Notes: generated from the sequence alone by a model not told the origin. A stretch of DNA of 64,000 bases from DASRDR01 sp963812945 [NCBI: uncultured Candidatus Rokubacteria bacterium] (GCA_963812945.1 CAWEXD010000010.1:310001-374000), one strand, 5' to 3'. Shown: positions 35,014 through 43,498, numbered from the stretch's first letter. A program made the numbers and translations.

Positions 35014-35649
35014 TTACAGCAAGACGACCGGGTCGCCCACGCGAACGGGGCCCCCCACCTCGACCGCGCAGTCGAGCGCCATCGAGCCGCCGAACTCCCG
35101 GACGATCCGGCGGAGCACGCCCGGATCCTGGACCAGCGTGTCCGGGTCGTAGGTGGTCATCACGCAGCGGTCCCGGAGCTGCGCGACGGAGACGATCGTC
35201 TCGCCGATCCGGAGCCGCCGGCCGGGCCACTCCCGCTCCGCCAGCCCGGGGACCCCGCCCACCACGACGTTCGGCCTGAGCCGCCGCCCGTCGACCGCGA
35301 GAGCCGCGATCGCCCCGTCCGTGGCGACCAGGAGCGGGAGGACGTCGAACCGCTCCTCCCCCGTGAAGCGGTCGAGCCGCGCGTCCGGCCCCGCCGCGCC
35401 CGTGACGAGGGCCGCCGCCTCGGGCGACGCCCACGGCCAGCCGTCGATGCGCGGCTCGCCATCGGGTCCGAGCGTGCCCCGGTGCCCGAGCAGGCCCGGG
35501 CGGGTCCGCGCGGTCACCACCCGCCCGCGCCCGGTGTAGACCTGGACCAGCCGGTCGCCGACGAGCCCATCCGACCGGATCTCCACGGCCTCGAGCCGCT
35601 CCCCGGCGAGCGACTTCACCGGATACCGCCAGAGCTCGGCGACGTGCAT
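35014..35649 (-). CDS. MOSC domain protein
   Basis: 211 residues from ATG 35649 (TGATG overlap with the anti-sigma gene). The N-terminal MOSC beta-barrel is LWRYPVKSLAGERLEAVEI. The MOSC core contains DGLVGDRLVQVYTG, LRPNVVVGG and DRCVMTTYDPDTL, where the Cys of molybdenum-cofactor sulfurase-like proteins is found. Members handle sulfur or molybdenum cofactor, for example in mARC-type reductases. No ferredoxin or reductase domain is fused. Last gene of the DUF1059-sigma-anti-sigma operon, so probably under that sigma factor's control. Confidence 0.88.
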   Translation of the reverse strand: MHVAELWRYPVKSLAGERLEAVEIRSDGLVGDRLVQVYTGRGRVVTARTRPGLLGHRGTLGPDGEPRIDGWPWASPEAAALVTGAAGPDARLDRFTGEERFDVLPLLVATDGAIAALAVDGRRLRPNVVVGGVPGLAEREWPGRRLRIGETIVSVAQLRDRCVMTTYDPDTLVQDPGVLRRIVREFGGSMALDCAVEVGGPVRVGDPVVLL

Positions 35650-35888
35650 CACGCGGACCGGGCCGCCAGGAACCGACGGAGCGCGGTCGCGCCTTCGGCC
35701 GGCAGAACCGCGGCGGTGGCGGTTCGCCAGATCACGGGCGTCCGCACGTAGCTCTCGAGGAACGCCACACACCGCAGACACCCCGCCACGTGCGCGTCGA
35801 TGGCCGCGCGCTCCGGCCCCCCCAGCACGCCTTCGAGGTAGTCCATCAGCTTGTCGACCCCGTCGCGGCAGGTGAAACCTGGCGTCAC
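35649..35888 (-). CDS. Zinc-finger anti-sigma factor (zf-HC2)
   Basis: 79 residues from GTG 35888, overlapping the sigma gene stop (GTGA). The motif DAHVAGCLRCVAFLE gives the H-x3-C-x2-C zinc site of ZAS anti-sigma factors. CRDGVDKLMDYLEGVLGG before it is the usual leading helix. There is no membrane segment, so it is a soluble anti-sigma, probably redox- or metal-sensitive. It should hold the ECF factor encoded directly upstream. Confidence 0.85.
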   Translation of the reverse strand: MTPGFTCRDGVDKLMDYLEGVLGGPERAAIDAHVAGCLRCVAFLESYVRTPVIWRTATAAVLPAEGATALRRFLAARSA

Positions 35889-36490
35889 GTCTTTGCCTCC
35901 ACGACATGAGACAGATATCCGCGCAGCATCAGCCGCGCGCGGTGCACCCGCTGCCGCACCGTGGCGGCGTCGACCCGGAGGAGGTCGGCCACCTCGCTCG
36001 TGTCCAGCTCCTCGAGGTCGCGGAGCACGAAGGCCTCCCGATAGAGGTCCGGCAACCGCTCGAGCGCCGCCCGAGTCTTCTCCGCCAGGAGCTTCCCGTC
36101 CAGCAGCTCGTCGGCCCGGCTCGCCACCCCGAGATCGGCAGGCTCCGGGCCATGCTGCCCGTCCGCGTCGAAGCTCGGCAGGAACTCCTCCAGCGACTCC
36201 ACCGGACGCCGCTGGCGGGCGCGCCGGTGCAGCAGCGCGGCATTCGTGGTGATGCGATAGAGCCAGGTGGAGAAGCGCGCCGTCCCCCGGAACGAGGCGA
36301 GGCCCCGGTAGGCCGCCAGGAAGGCGTCCTGGAGCACGTCCTGGGCGTCCGCGTCGCTCCCCGTGAGTCGGTAGGCGAGCCGATAGACTCGCCCTTCGTG
36401 ACGACTCACGAGGGTCTCGAAGGCGTCCGCGTCCCCCGCCGCGGCTCGGGTCGCGAGGTCCGCGTCCGTGATCTCCGCGGCGGGGGGCAC
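35885..36490 (-). CDS. ECF-type RNA polymerase sigma factor
   Basis: 201 residues from GTG 36490. Region 2 includes ETLVSRHEGRVYRLAYRLTG, DAQDVLQDAFLAAYRGLASF and ARFSTWLYRITTNAAL, which bind core enzyme and the -10 element. Region 4 includes RLPDLYREAFVLRDLEELDT then EVADLLRVDAATVRQRVHRA, the -35-binding helix-turn-helix. No region 1 or 3, so group 4. The cognate anti-sigma overlaps its 3' end. The DUF1059 gene is 16 bp upstream on the same strand and is likely co-transcribed. The inducing stress is unknown. Confidence 0.92.
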   Translation of the reverse strand: MPPAAEITDADLATRAAAGDADAFETLVSRHEGRVYRLAYRLTGSDADAQDVLQDAFLAAYRGLASFRGTARFSTWLYRITTNAALLHRRARQRRPVESLEEFLPSFDADGQHGPEPADLGVASRADELLDGKLLAEKTRAALERLPDLYREAFVLRDLEELDTSEVADLLRVDAATVRQRVHRARLMLRGYLSHVVEAKT

Positions 36491-36506
36491 GGAGGCGCCG
36501 GTCCGC

Positions 36507-36683
36507 CTAGCGCGTCCGGATCGCCGCCTTCACCTTGGCCGCCAGCTCCGGCGTGACGTCCTTCACGCCGTGCTCCTTGGCCGCATGGGCCTTCACCGCG
36601 TTTAGCAGCTCCTCTTCCGTCGCCGCCTGCGCGGTGAACTGGCAACCCGGAACCACGTCGCCGCATCCGATGTGCTTCCCCAT
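36507..36683 (-). CDS. DUF1059 small protein
   Basis: 58 residues from ATG 36683, with GGGAGG upstream. The sequence starts MGKHIGCGDVVPGCQFTAQA and continues ATEEELLNAVKAHAAKEHGV. The spaced Cys residues and the helix with AHAAKEHG are the DUF1059 pattern. Function is unknown. Two Cys and two His suggest metal binding. It leads the operon with the ECF sigma factor and may be its sensor or target. Confidence 0.85.
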   Translation of the reverse strand: MGKHIGCGDVVPGCQFTAQAATEEELLNAVKAHAAKEHGVKDVTPELAAKVKAAIRTR

Positions 36684-36781
36684 CGCGATCCTCCCTGGGG
36701 CTCTCGGCCGGCCCCATCGTGTTGGATGCCCGGAGCGCGCCGAGTGTGACACGTCCGCGCGTCCCGTCGCCGCGCGCGGGG

Positions 36782-37012
36782 TCACGGCGGCGGATCGATC
36801 CCCCCACGAGCGAACCGGTGGCAGCGACACACTCGCCAGACGGCGAGCGCGCTCCCGCGGACGACCCCGTGGCGGGTGAGCGCGAGCCGGGCGTACTCGG
36901 AGCACGTCGGCCAGAAGCGGCACGCGCCGGGAAGCAGCGGCGAGAGCCACCGCTGGTAGCCCGTCACGAGCCCGAGAGCCGCCCGAGTCGGCCAGCCTGG
37001 CCGCGCGTCCAT
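36782..37012 (-). CDS. yidD: YidD, membrane protein insertion efficiency factor
   Basis: 76 residues from ATG 37012. Family block: LVTGYQRWLSPLLPGACRFW, PTCSEYARLALTRHGVVRGS and VWRVCRCHRFARGGIDPPP. All conserved Cys, the YQ..LSP start and the G.DPP end are present. YidD helps Sec/YidC-dependent insertion at the membrane. It normally lies between rnpA and yidC; here it is isolated, next to a TRAP transporter. Confidence 0.92.
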   Translation of the reverse strand: MDARPGWPTRAALGLVTGYQRWLSPLLPGACRFWPTCSEYARLALTRHGVVRGSALAVWRVCRCHRFARGGIDPPP

Positions 37013-37086
37013 CGTCGCCCGATCCCGAGCCTCAGTCTCCGGGCCGGTCCTCGAGCGTGGCCCCCCGCGTCCCAGCCCCGTCGGCC

Positions 37087-38367
37087 TCAGGGCCCCAGCA
37101 CGAGGCGGGGCAGGAAGAGCACGAGCTCGGGGAACACGGTGATGAGGAGGAGGACCGCCACGAGGGGCACGAGAAAGGGGGCAGTCGCCCGGGTCACCTG
37201 CTCGAACGGGAGCTGCGCGACCCGCGCGACGACGAAGAGCACGATGCCGATCGGGGGCGTGAGGGTGCCGATCATGAGGTTCAGCACCATCACGACCCCG
37301 AAGTGGACCGGGTCGATCCCGAGCGACTTGATCACCGGCAGGAAGACCGGCACCAGGATCACCAGCGCGGCCAGCGCCTCCATGAAGCAGCCGACGACGA
37401 GCAGGAACACGTTGATCACCAGGAGGACGACGAGCGGATCCGTCGACAGGCCGAGGAACCACGCGCCGAGCGCCTGGGGAACCTGGGCGCGCGCGAGGAC
37501 CCAGCCGAAGAGCGACGACGTCATCACGAGCATCAGCACCACGGCGTTCGTCTCCACGGTCTCGAGGAAGAGCCCGGGGAGGTCCCGCCACTTGAGCTCC
37601 CGGTGGACCGCGAGCCCGAGGAGCAGCGCGTAGGCGGCGGCCACGAACGCCGCCTCCGTCGGCGTGAACACGCCGCTCAGCATCCCGCCGAAGAGGATCA
37701 CCGGCGTCAGGAGCGAGAGCGCCGCCCGCCGCGTCCGCCGGGCCGCGACGCGGACCCCGGGGAACGGGTGCGACGGGTAGCCCCGGCGGTGGCTCATCCA
37801 GGCGACCATGACCATCAGCGCCCCGGCCATGAGGAGCCCCGGGATCACGCCGCCCAGGAAGAGGCGGCCGATCGACGCATCCGCCACGACGCCGTAGAAG
37901 AGGAGGGGCACGCTCGGGGGGATGATCGGCCCGATGGTCGCCGAGGCGGCCGTCACCGCCGCCGCGAAGTCCCGCGGGTACCCCTCGTCGGCCATGGCCT
38001 TGATCTCGATCGTCCCCAGCCCCGCGGCGTCCGCCACCGCCGAGCCCGACATCCCCGCGAAGATCACGCTGCCGACGACGTTCACGTGGGCGAGGCCCCC
38101 GCGGAGCCAGCCGGCCAGGCACTCGGCGAAATCGTAGATGCGGTGGGTCACCCCCGCGGTGTTCATCGCCAGGCCAGACAGCATGAAGAACGGAGCCGCC
38201 AGGAGGGTGAACGAGTTGGCGGACGCGGTGAGCCGCTGCGGCACGGCCAGGAGCACGTCGCCGTTGGCCCACATGTAGACGAGGCAGGAGACGCCGAGGG
38301 TGAGGAAGATCGGCATGCCGAGGACCATCAGCCCGAGCCACGTGGCGGCCAGGACGCTCGGGGTCAC
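37087..38367 (-). CDS. dctM: TRAP transporter large permease (DctM)
   Basis: 426 residues from GTG 38367, overlapping the dctQ stop (GTGA). About twelve hydrophobic segments. Family motifs: GVSCLVYMWANGD, APFFMLSGLAMNTAGVT, VIFAGMSGSAVADAAGLGTI, SATIGPIIPPSVPLLFYGVV and FLLVVGCFMEALAALVI, then IGTLTPPIGIVLFVVA. It uses the Na+ gradient to take up a carboxylate delivered by DctP. The enolase-superfamily gene in the operon suggests a sugar acid. Confidence 0.94.
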   Translation of the reverse strand: MTPSVLAATWLGLMVLGMPIFLTLGVSCLVYMWANGDVLLAVPQRLTASANSFTLLAAPFFMLSGLAMNTAGVTHRIYDFAECLAGWLRGGLAHVNVVGSVIFAGMSGSAVADAAGLGTIEIKAMADEGYPRDFAAAVTAASATIGPIIPPSVPLLFYGVVADASIGRLFLGGVIPGLLMAGALMVMVAWMSHRRGYPSHPFPGVRVAARRTRRAALSLLTPVILFGGMLSGVFTPTEAAFVAAAYALLLGLAVHRELKWRDLPGLFLETVETNAVVLMLVMTSSLFGWVLARAQVPQALGAWFLGLSTDPLVVLLVINVFLLVVGCFMEALAALVILVPVFLPVIKSLGIDPVHFGVVMVLNLMIGTLTPPIGIVLFVVARVAQLPFEQVTRATAPFLVPLVAVLLLITVFPELVLFLPRLVLGP

Positions 38368-38846
38368 GGCTGGGCACCTCGCAGCGCGCGGAGCGTCCGG
38401 CCCATGATCTCGAGCGTCTGGAAGAACATGATCGTCCCGGCGACGGGGGCGGCTGCGTAGATCGCGGACCAGGGAATCGGCAGCGTGATGGCCTCGATCG
38501 TGTGCGTCCGCGCCATGAGCTGGATGCCCAGCACGGTCAGCGCGCCGAAGAAGAGGAGGCCGAGCCCCTCCGTGCCGAGGGCGACGGCGCCCCCGACCCG
38601 GGGGGGCAGCCGCTCCAGCACGAGCGCGATCACGATGTGGTTTCCGCGGCGGAGCGCCACCGCCGCCCCGAGGTAGCACGCCCAGATGTAGAGGTACCGC
38701 GCCAGCTCCTCCGTCCAGACGAGCGGCGCGTTCAGGACGTACCGGAAGGCGATCTGGAGGATCAGGATCACGAAGATCGCCGCGAGGAAGCCGATCGCGA
38801 CCACGCAGGTCGCCCGGTGGAGGGTGGCGTTGAGCCGTGTCAGCAC
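38364..38846 (-). CDS. dctQ: TRAP transporter small permease (DctQ)
   Basis: 160 residues from GTG 38846, with GGGGAGG upstream. Four hydrophobic segments. IAFRYVLNAPLVWTEELARY and LYIWACYLGAAVALRRGNHI form the classic DctQ core (F-R-Y-V...W-x-E-E-x-A-R). It pairs with DctM. Between it and dctP lie the inserted SnoaL-like gene and a duplicated dctP tail. Confidence 0.93.
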   Translation of the reverse strand: MLTRLNATLHRATCVVAIGFLAAIFVILILQIAFRYVLNAPLVWTEELARYLYIWACYLGAAVALRRGNHIVIALVLERLPPRVGGAVALGTEGLGLLFFGALTVLGIQLMARTHTIEAITLPIPWSAIYAAAPVAGTIMFFQTLEIMGRTLRALRGAQP

Positions 38847-38879
38847 GGGCTAGGCCTCCCCGCGGCGTTCCTCAGGCGG

Positions 38880-38923
38880 CTCACTTCGTATCGACGATCC
38901 GCTGGTAGAGCCCAGCCCCCCAC
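38880..38923 (-). repeat. 44-bp direct repeat, copy A (dctP 3' end)
   Basis: Identical at 43 of 44 positions to 39357-39400. On the minus strand it encodes the last residues of DctP, WGAGLYQRIVDTK and stop. The one difference is synonymous (GAT for GAC). This copy lies next to dctQ, where the original operon junction would be, and is not joined to a dctP gene. Confidence 0.9.
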
Positions 38924-38933
38924 GATCGTGGTG

Positions 38934-39347
38934 TCAGGCGACGCGCAGCACCGTGTCGGGGGAATGGCTCGCCAGAACGGCGATCTTCCAGCCCGCACTG
39001 GTCTTCTGAACCAGGTACGTCCAGCCGACTCGCTCCAGCTCATCCCCGCCGGCCCCGTAGCGCACGACGACGATGCCGGCCACGACCAGCGTGGCGCTGA
39101 GCTGCTTGAAATGAGCCTCGGCCCAGTCACTCCGCGCCACGCCCATGGTTCGGAGGCGCTCGAAGAATTGCCTCAGCACGGGGAGGACGTCCTCGTGGGT
39201 CGCCCGTGCGGCGACCGCTTCCGCCGTGATGAACATGACGGGCTCCGAGTAGTACGCGACCATCGCTGGCCCATCGTGCTTGTTCGAGGCGGCGTAGTAC
39301 TGGCGCAGGGTCTCGGTCACCGCGGCCTTGTCATCGGGCGCCGGCAT
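38934..39347 (-). CDS. SnoaL-like / NTF2-fold protein inserted in the TRAP operon
   Basis: 137 residues from ATG 39347, with GAGGAGG directly after the dctP stop. NTF2-like fold: DKAAVTETLRQYYAASNKHD, GPAMVAYYSEPVMFITAEAV and YLVQKTSAGWKIAVLASHSP, as in SgcJ/EcaC and DUF4440 proteins. Members are small enzymes, polyketide cyclases or ligand binders. The role is unknown and unrelated to TRAP transport. The gene is bracketed by a 44-bp direct repeat of the dctP end, so it arrived by an insertion. Confidence 0.8.
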   Translation of the reverse strand: MPAPDDKAAVTETLRQYYAASNKHDGPAMVAYYSEPVMFITAEAVAARATHEDVLPVLRQFFERLRTMGVARSDWAEAHFKQLSATLVVAGIVVVRYGAGGDELERVGWTYLVQKTSAGWKIAVLASHSPDTVLRVA

Positions 39348-39356
39348 CGCGACCTC

Positions 39357-39400
39357 CTCACTTCGTGTCGACGATCCGCTGGTAGAGCCCAGCCCCCCAC
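39357..39400 (-). repeat. 44-bp direct repeat, copy B (3' end of intact dctP)
   Basis: Forms the true end of the dctP gene. Copy A at 38880-38923 lies on the far side of the SnoaL-like gene. Spacing between copies is 433 bp, just enough for that one gene. Confidence 0.9.
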
Positions 39401-40335
39401 TTGGCCTCGAAGAGCTTCGGCACCGTGTCGAGCACCGGCTTCCGGAACGACTCGTAATCCGGCTGGATGATCTCCATCCCCGCCTGCTTGAACTTGTCGA
39501 GGAGCGTCTTCTCGCGCGCCTGGATCTCCTGGTTCTGCCAGGCGATCCCCTCGGAGACCGCGTCGGCGAGCGCCTTCTGGTCGGCGGCGCCGAGCCCCTG
39601 CCACGTCTTCTCGTTGATCAGGACCAGACGGGGCGTGAGGATGTGGCCGGTCAGGACGAGGTACTTCTGCACCTCGAAGAACTTGCCGGAGTCGATCGTC
39701 GGGAGCGGATTCTCCTGGCCGTCGACGACGTTCTGCCGGAGCGCCAGGTAGAGCTCGCCGAACGCCATCGGGGTCGGCTTCGCGCCCCAGGCCCGCGCCA
39801 TGGCGAGGAACACGTCGTTCTCGGGCACCCGGAGCTTGAACTCCTGCATGTCGGCGACGGTACGGACGGGCTTCTTCGTCGTGGTGACGTGGCGCACGCC
39901 GTAGTAGGTCGTTCCGAGGACGCGCATCCCCCGCTTCTCGACGAGCTGTCGGGAGAGATCCTGGCCGATCGGGCCGTTCATCACCTTGAGCAGGTGGGCC
40001 GCGTCGCGCCAGACGTACGGCGCCTCGACGACGCCGAGCGCCGGCACGAACTGGCTGATGGCCGCCGCGCCCTCGGTGGTCATCTGCTGGGTGCCGAGGG
40101 CGACGTTCTCGATCTGGTCCTTGGTGCTCCCGAGCTGGCTCGCCGGGAAGGCCTGGATCGTCACGCGGCCCTGGCTCGACTCCGCCACGCGCTTCCCGAT
40201 GCGGTCGATCATCTGGACCGACGGGTGGTCCGCCGCCAGGACCTCGCCCCAGCGCAAGACGGTGGCGGCGTCCGCCGAGGCGCCCGGCAAGACCAGAAGC
40301 AGCGCGAGGCTCACGAGCATCCGACGCATCGACAT
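39358..40335 (-). CDS. dctP: TRAP transporter substrate-binding protein (DctP)
   Basis: 325 residues. ATG 40335 has AAGGAGG six bases before it. Signal peptide MRRMLVSLALLLVLPGASAD. The mature protein has VLRWGEVLAADHPSVQMIDR, FPASQLGSTKDQIENVALGT and LRVPENDVFLAMARAWGAKP. Next is MAFGELYLALRQNVVDGQEN, where the carboxylate-binding Arg region and the GQEN block lie. It captures a carboxylic acid in the periplasm for DctQM. The mandelate-racemase-like gene 47 bp upstream suggests a sugar acid such as an aldonate. Confidence 0.93.
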   Translation of the reverse strand: MSMRRMLVSLALLLVLPGASADAATVLRWGEVLAADHPSVQMIDRIGKRVAESSQGRVTIQAFPASQLGSTKDQIENVALGTQQMTTEGAAAISQFVPALGVVEAPYVWRDAAHLLKVMNGPIGQDLSRQLVEKRGMRVLGTTYYGVRHVTTTKKPVRTVADMQEFKLRVPENDVFLAMARAWGAKPTPMAFGELYLALRQNVVDGQENPLPTIDSGKFFEVQKYLVLTGHILTPRLVLINEKTWQGLGAADQKALADAVSEGIAWQNQEIQAREKTLLDKFKQAGMEIIQPDYESFRKPVLDTVPKLFEAKWGAGLYQRIVDTK

Positions 40336-40382
40336 GGAGGACCTCCTTCGGTCAGCGCCCGGCCCGCTCGTGCGGGCGGGGG

Positions 40383-41498
40383 CTACACGGTCGTGAACAG
40401 GGGCACGGGAGCGCCGTCGAGCGGATGACGCCGGAGCGCCTCGCCGTTCGGACGCGCCCCGAGACCGGGGGCCGAGGAGGGCGCGAGCCAGCCTTCGACG
40501 GGCCGGATCGGCGTCTCCAGCAGTGGCGTCACGAGCTCGCCCATGGGCCACTCGACCCAGGGCACGCCGGGCGTCGAGGCGGCCAGGTGGAGCGCGGCCG
40601 CCAGGCCCGGACCGAAGTAGAACGAGTGGGGCACGAGGGGCACCGCGTGGGCCGCGGCGAGCGCCGCGATCTCTTTCATTTCGCCGAGGCCCCCGACCTT
40701 CGTCGGGCTCGGCTGGAGAATATCGGCCGCGCGGAGCGCGAGCATCGCCCGGAACCCCACCGCCGTCGCCTCGTTCTCGCCGGCGGCGACGGGCGTCGAG
40801 AGCGCCGCGGCCACCCGGGCGAGGCCCGGATAGTCCTCGGGGGGCCACACGGGCTCCTCGAGCCAGGCGAGGTCGAACGGGCGGAGCGCCTCGCCCATCC
40901 GGATGGCCTCGTCCGGCGTCCACGGGCAGTTGACGTCGAGCATCAGCGCCACGCCGGGCCCCAGCGCCTCCCGGGCCGCCGCCACCGACGCGACGTCGGT
41001 CTGATGGAGCTTGACCCCCCGGAACCCCTGGGCGGCCGCGGCCGCCGCCGCCCGGGCCACGTCCGCCGGCCGATCGAAGCGCGCGAGGCTCGCGTAGGCG
41101 GGAATCCGGGGCTGGAGAAGACCGCCCAGGAGCTCGTAGACCGGGACGCCCCGCGCCTGGCCCGCGAGGTCCCAGAGCGCCAGCTCGACGCCGCTGATCG
41201 CGAACATGGCGAGGCCGCGGCGCCCGAAGATGAGCGTGGCCCGCTGGATCCGGTCCGTCAGCCGCTCGATCTCGGTGGGCGGCTCGCCGAGTAGGAGGGG
41301 GCGCAGCACCTCGTGGACCACGGTGCACACCGCCGCGGGCGCACCCAGCGCAAAGGCCTCGCCCCAGCCCACCAGACCCGCGTCGGTCTCGACGCGCACC
41401 AGGATCTGCCGGCCGAGCCGCGCCGTCCAGGCGGACGGCGGATCGGTCGGCTGCCAGGGAATGCTGAGCGCGATCGCGTCGACGTCGGTGATCTTCAC
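40383..41498 (-). CDS. Enolase-superfamily enzyme (mandelate racemase / muconate lactonizing type)
   Basis: 371 residues from GTG 41498. The N-terminal capping domain is DAIALSIPWQ..; the barrel has GFRGVKLHQTDV with a K-x-H in place of the common K-x-K. Metal ligands lie in LMLDVNCPW (Asp), AWLEEPVWPP (Glu) and VAAGENEATA (Glu). The C-terminal base region is ILQPSPTKVGGLGE with VPHSFYFGPG (His). Probably an acid-sugar dehydratase acting on the substrate of the TRAP transporter downstream. The K-x-H pair makes exact function uncertain. Confidence 0.88.
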   Translation of the reverse strand: MKITDVDAIALSIPWQPTDPPSAWTARLGRQILVRVETDAGLVGWGEAFALGAPAAVCTVVHEVLRPLLLGEPPTEIERLTDRIQRATLIFGRRGLAMFAISGVELALWDLAGQARGVPVYELLGGLLQPRIPAYASLARFDRPADVARAAAAAAAQGFRGVKLHQTDVASVAAAREALGPGVALMLDVNCPWTPDEAIRMGEALRPFDLAWLEEPVWPPEDYPGLARVAAALSTPVAAGENEATAVGFRAMLALRAADILQPSPTKVGGLGEMKEIAALAAAHAVPLVPHSFYFGPGLAAALHLAASTPGVPWVEWPMGELVTPLLETPIRPVEGWLAPSSAPGLGARPNGEALRRHPLDGAPVPLFTTV

Positions 41499-41567
41499 CA
41501 GATCAGCAAGCGCGTAGGGCGCGCGCGGCGTCGCCCGCCCCGCCCAGAGGGATCGCGCACGCGCGCC

Positions 41568-41969
41568 CTAGCGGCCCGCGCGGAGGAGGTCCCGGATCTC
41601 GCCGAGCAGCCGCTCCGTGGCCGACGGGGCGGGGGCCGCCGGGGGCGGCTCCTCACGCTTCATCCGGTTGACCGCCTTGACGACCATGAAGATGGCGAAC
41701 GCGATGATGAGGAAGTCGACGATCGCCTGGATGAACTTGCCGATGCCGAGCACGATCGCGGGCTTGTCCCCGGCGGCCGGCTTGAGGACCCAGCCGAGCT
41801 GGGAAAAATCCACGCCCCCGAGCAAGAGGCCGATCGGCGGCATGAGCACGTCGCCGACGAAGGACGTGACGATCTTCCCGAACGCCGCCCCGATGACGAC
41901 CCCGACCGCCAGGTCGACAACGTTCCCCCGCGTCACGAAGGCCTTGAACTCCTGGGCCATCCCCGCCAT
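41568..41969 (-). CDS. mscL: Large-conductance mechanosensitive channel
   Basis: 133 residues from ATG 41969, with GGAGG five bases upstream. [40 protein letters not shown] and [20 protein letters not shown] give the N-terminal helix and TM1. [20 protein letters not shown] is TM2, and [13 protein letters not shown] the C-terminal bundle. It forms a pentameric emergency valve in the inner membrane. Standard length. A monocistronic gene between the TRAP and Liv operons. Confidence 0.96.
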   Translation of the reverse strand: MAGMAQEFKAFVTRGNVVDLAVGVVIGAAFGKIVTSFVGDVLMPPIGLLLGGVDFSQLGWVLKPAAGDKPAIVLGIGKFIQAIVDFLIIAFAIFMVVKAVNRMKREEPPPAAPAPSATERLLGEIRDLLRAGR

Positions 41970-42237
41970 TGACGCCTCCGCCCGCTCGTCCGAGCGTCCC
42001 GACTGGCTCGCGTCCGCTGCGGCCGCCCGCCGGCCGCCATTCCTTCGGGGATGATGCACGTTGCCGGATGCCGGGGCAAGGGCGGGGCGAGGCGGCGGCG
42101 GGGCGCTACGCGGTCACCGCGCGGGGGGAGCTGGTCGATCACTTCGCGTGGCGCCGGTCCCCGTGACGGGACCCTGATCCGAGCCGCCGCGCCGCGCTCG
42201 AAGGATCGAGGTCCGGAAACCGCTGCTGGGGAGAGGT

Positions 42238-42264
42238 CGCCGGGGGGCGGGGCGCCCCCCGGCG
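42238..42264 (-). terminator. Perfect hairpin downstream of livK
   Basis: CGCCGGGGGG (42238-42247) and CCCCCCGGCG (42255-42264) pair perfectly over ten bases around a seven-base loop. It starts 17 bases after the livK stop on the minus strand. There is no T-run, but the stem is very stable. Likely end of the liv operon transcript. The rest of 42060-42280 holds nothing I can identify. Confidence 0.6.
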
Positions 42265-42280
42265 GATTCCGACCGGCCGG

Positions 42281-43498
42281 CTACTGCTTGCGGAAGGCGT
42301 CGAAGAGGTCGCCGAAGAGCACCCAGCGCTCCCCGTCGAACTTCGCCAGCTGCTCTTGCTCGATGGGCGCGAAGTCCGTCGGGCTCGTGTTGATCCGGAT
42401 GCCAGGCAGGAGGAGCGGGAGCTCCAGGTCCTTGATGTTTGCCGCCTGCTTCATGATGTTCTCGCGGGAGAAGTCGTTGCCGCACTGCTTAAGCACGTGG
42501 GTCATCAGGATGGCGACGTTGTACCCGTAGGCGTTGAACTGGTCGTCGAGCGCGCCCTCCGGGTAGTACTTCTTCATCCAGGCCACCCAGTCCAGATAGC
42601 CCTTGTCGTTCCGCCACTGGGGATCGGTGACCTCTTTCATGTAGAGCGCCGTGATCAGGCCGCGGGAGGCCTCGAGGCCGGCGGGCTTCAGCACGGTCCC
42701 GAGCGAGCTCGACACGTTGTTGAGGTAGTGCGTGGGCTTCCACCCGATGTCGTTGGCCTTCTTGATGGCCTGCACCGCAAACTTCGGGATCGTGATGTTG
42801 AAGAACACGTTGGCGCCGGAGCTCTTCAGGTTCACGATCTGGGAGTCGATCGTCGGGTCGGTCACCTCGTAGCTTTGCTTGAGGACGATCATCTTCTTGG
42901 CCGCCTCGCCGAGACCGTCCTCGAACCCCTTGAGGTAGTCCTTCCCGTAGTCGTCGTTCTGGTAGAGGATGCCCACCTTGGCGTCGGGGTGGTTCTTGAG
43001 GACGTGGCCCGCGTAGACCCGGCCCTCGGTCTGGTAGTTGGGCTGGAAGCCCATGGTCCACGGGAAGTTCTTCGGATCGTTCCACTTGGTGGCGCCGGTC
43101 GCCACGAAGAGGTGCGGGACCTTCTGCTGGTTCATGTACCGGTGGATCGCGCTGTTGGTGGGCGTGCCGAGCGTCTGGAAGAGGAGCGCCACCTCGTCCT
43201 GCTCGACCAGCCGGCGCACCATCTCGACGGCCTTGGGCGGCGCGTAGCCGTCGTCGTAGCTGATGTAGTTGATCTTCCGCCCGTTGACCCCGCCCTCGTC
43301 GTTCACCTTCTTGAAGTAGGCGCCGATGGCCTTGCCAATCGTGCCGTAGGCGGAGGCCGGCCCGCTGTACGGGTTGGTGTTGCCGATCTTGATCTCGGTC
43401 GCCGTGACGCCAGGGGTCTGGGCCGACGCCATCGGGGCGAGGCCCAGAGCCGCTAGCGCGACGGCAGCCAGGACCGCGGTACGCGTTCGTCCGGTCAT
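42281..43498 (-). CDS. livK: Branched-chain amino acid-type ABC substrate-binding protein
   Basis: 405 residues. ATG 43498 follows AGGAGG and overlaps the livM stop (ATGA). Signal peptide ending in LGLAPMASAQ. Type I periplasmic fold: VTATEIKIGNTNPYSGPASA, GGVNGRKINYISYDDGYAPP, FVATGATKWNDPKNFPWTMG and VGILYQNDDYGKDYLKGF. It is a long family member, and the ligand could be an amino acid, amide or aromatic acid. Last gene of the livG-F-H-M-K operon. Confidence 0.93.
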   Translation of the reverse strand: MTGRTRTAVLAAVALAALGLAPMASAQTPGVTATEIKIGNTNPYSGPASAYGTIGKAIGAYFKKVNDEGGVNGRKINYISYDDGYAPPKAVEMVRRLVEQDEVALLFQTLGTPTNSAIHRYMNQQKVPHLFVATGATKWNDPKNFPWTMGFQPNYQTEGRVYAGHVLKNHPDAKVGILYQNDDYGKDYLKGFEDGLGEAAKKMIVLKQSYEVTDPTIDSQIVNLKSSGANVFFNITIPKFAVQAIKKANDIGWKPTHYLNNVSSSLGTVLKPAGLEASRGLITALYMKEVTDPQWRNDKGYLDWVAWMKKYYPEGALDDQFNAYGYNVAILMTHVLKQCGNDFSRENIMKQAANIKDLELPLLLPGIRINTSPTDFAPIEQEQLAKFDGERWVLFGDLFDAFRKQ

